Below are positions 63,719 to 64,000 of a stretch of 64,000 nt of DNA, piece by piece (positions within the stretch are counted from its first letter, which is position 1; every line of letters begins with the position of its first letter). The DNA comes from Paraburkholderia aromaticivorans. Its GTDB lineage: Bacteria > Pseudomonadota > Gammaproteobacteria > Burkholderiales > Burkholderiaceae. The notes beneath the pieces are model-generated. The model made no database searches. It was not told the origin of the DNA and worked only from the letters and a program-made list of their open reading frames with translations. The DNA lies in the NCBI RefSeq assembly GCF_012689525.1, contig NZ_CP051515.1:2914001-2978000 (forward strand), written 5' to 3'. A program made the translations under genes and the position numbers.

Positions 63719-64000
63719 GTGAACACCAGCGAAACCGCCCCGTATCCCAAACTCGCGGAGCACGCCTACCAGATCCGCCGCAACGCGCTACGCATGGGCG
63801 AGGTGCAAGGGCAAGGCTATATCGGCCAGGCGCTCGACATTGCCGACGTGCTGGCGGTCGCTTACTTCCGCGCCATGCGTTATCGCGCCGACGATCCCGA
63901 ATGGGAAGGCCGCGATCGCTTCCTGCTCTCCAACGGCCACTACGCGATCGCCCTGTACGCGGCGCTGATGGAAGCCGGCATCATCGCCGACGAAGAACTG
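63719..64000 (+). CDS. Transketolase N-terminal subunit, partial (cut by the window edge)
   Basis: 94 codons visible. Thiamine-diphosphate-dependent half of a split transketolase. The sequence shows the expected first helices (HAYQIRRNALRMGEVQGQGY), IADVLAVAYF and FLLSNGHYAIALYAALMEAG, the last matching the cofactor-region SNGH motif. The GTG start at 63719 has GGAG six bases upstream. The C-terminal subunit gene is expected just downstream. Regulation is likely by the divergent LysR. Confidence 0.88.
   Translation, partial: MNTSETAPYPKLAEHAYQIRRNALRMGEVQGQGYIGQALDIADVLAVAYFRAMRYRADDPEWEGRDRFLLSNGHYAIALYAALMEAGIIADEEL

Noticed and set aside
1..64000. CRISPR arrays, tRNA or rRNA genes
   Set aside because: No regularly spaced repeat array and no tRNA- or rRNA-like stretch was seen when reading through; a covariance-model scan would settle short RNA genes.

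Overview
The window is high-GC DNA from a member of the Burkholderiaceae, most likely a Paraburkholderia. The evidence is the Burkholderia-type DUF3331 gene, the density of LysR, AraC and Lrp regulators, and the many catabolic clusters. This mix is typical of a second chromosome or other accessory replicon. No tRNA, rRNA or CRISPR array was seen.

Left part (1-31.9 kb), nutrient uptake and catabolism. 1-9.1 kb holds an amine or amino-acid catabolic locus: a Tat-exported solute-binding protein, a DAO-family FAD oxidase, a type II HAD hydrolase and an aldehyde dehydrogenase on the minus strand, with a GNAT, a GhrA-like reductase, a class III aminotransferase and an Lrp regulator on the plus strand. 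9.1-12.7 kb is a tartrate/D-malate type locus (a LysR divergent from a decarboxylating dehydrogenase, then an aspartoacylase-like hydrolase and a cupin). An aromatic-acid type MFS gene and a small exported protein follow. 15-22.7 kb is a beta-galactoside system: GH42 enzyme, two permeases, binding protein and ATPase, divergent from a LacI repressor with two near-identical operators 55 bp apart. gabD follows. 24.9-29.8 kb encodes an MHS transporter, a two-component flavin monooxygenase, an EthD-like protein and a LysR. A small Cys-rich protein and an alaX-araC pair complete this part.

Middle part (32-46 kb), accessory. The first module is three overlapping minus-strand genes: a 1043-aa exported and membrane-anchored protein of no recognised family, a 314-aa protein with a possible CHAT/caspase-like His-Cys dyad, and a 149-aa two-TM protein. 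It resembles the layout of a bacterial conflict system. The second is a 1257-aa protein with a disordered N-terminus, a small beta module I recall from large effector- or toxin-like proteins, and about eleven tandem helix-turn-helix repeats. Its gene is bracketed by an intact DUF3331 gene plus a transposase scrap on one side and a deleted, nonsense-mutated DUF3331 copy on the other. Between the modules lie a LysR and a 1008-aa winged-helix/STAND ATPase regulator.

Right part (45.8-64 kb), a stress or catabolic cluster mostly on the minus strand: MBL hydrolase, cNMP-domain flavoprotein, alginate-export-like porin, VOC protein, XapX protein, degenerate HD protein, MscS channel with cNMP domain, YtcJ-like amidohydrolase and isochorismatase-family hydrolase. 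A plus-strand Tat-exported chloroperoxidase-like hydrolase, an AraC regulator and a second large winged-helix/ATPase regulator (paralogue of the one at 37.8 kb) follow. The window ends with a LysR divergent from a transketolase N-terminal subunit gene that runs off the edge.
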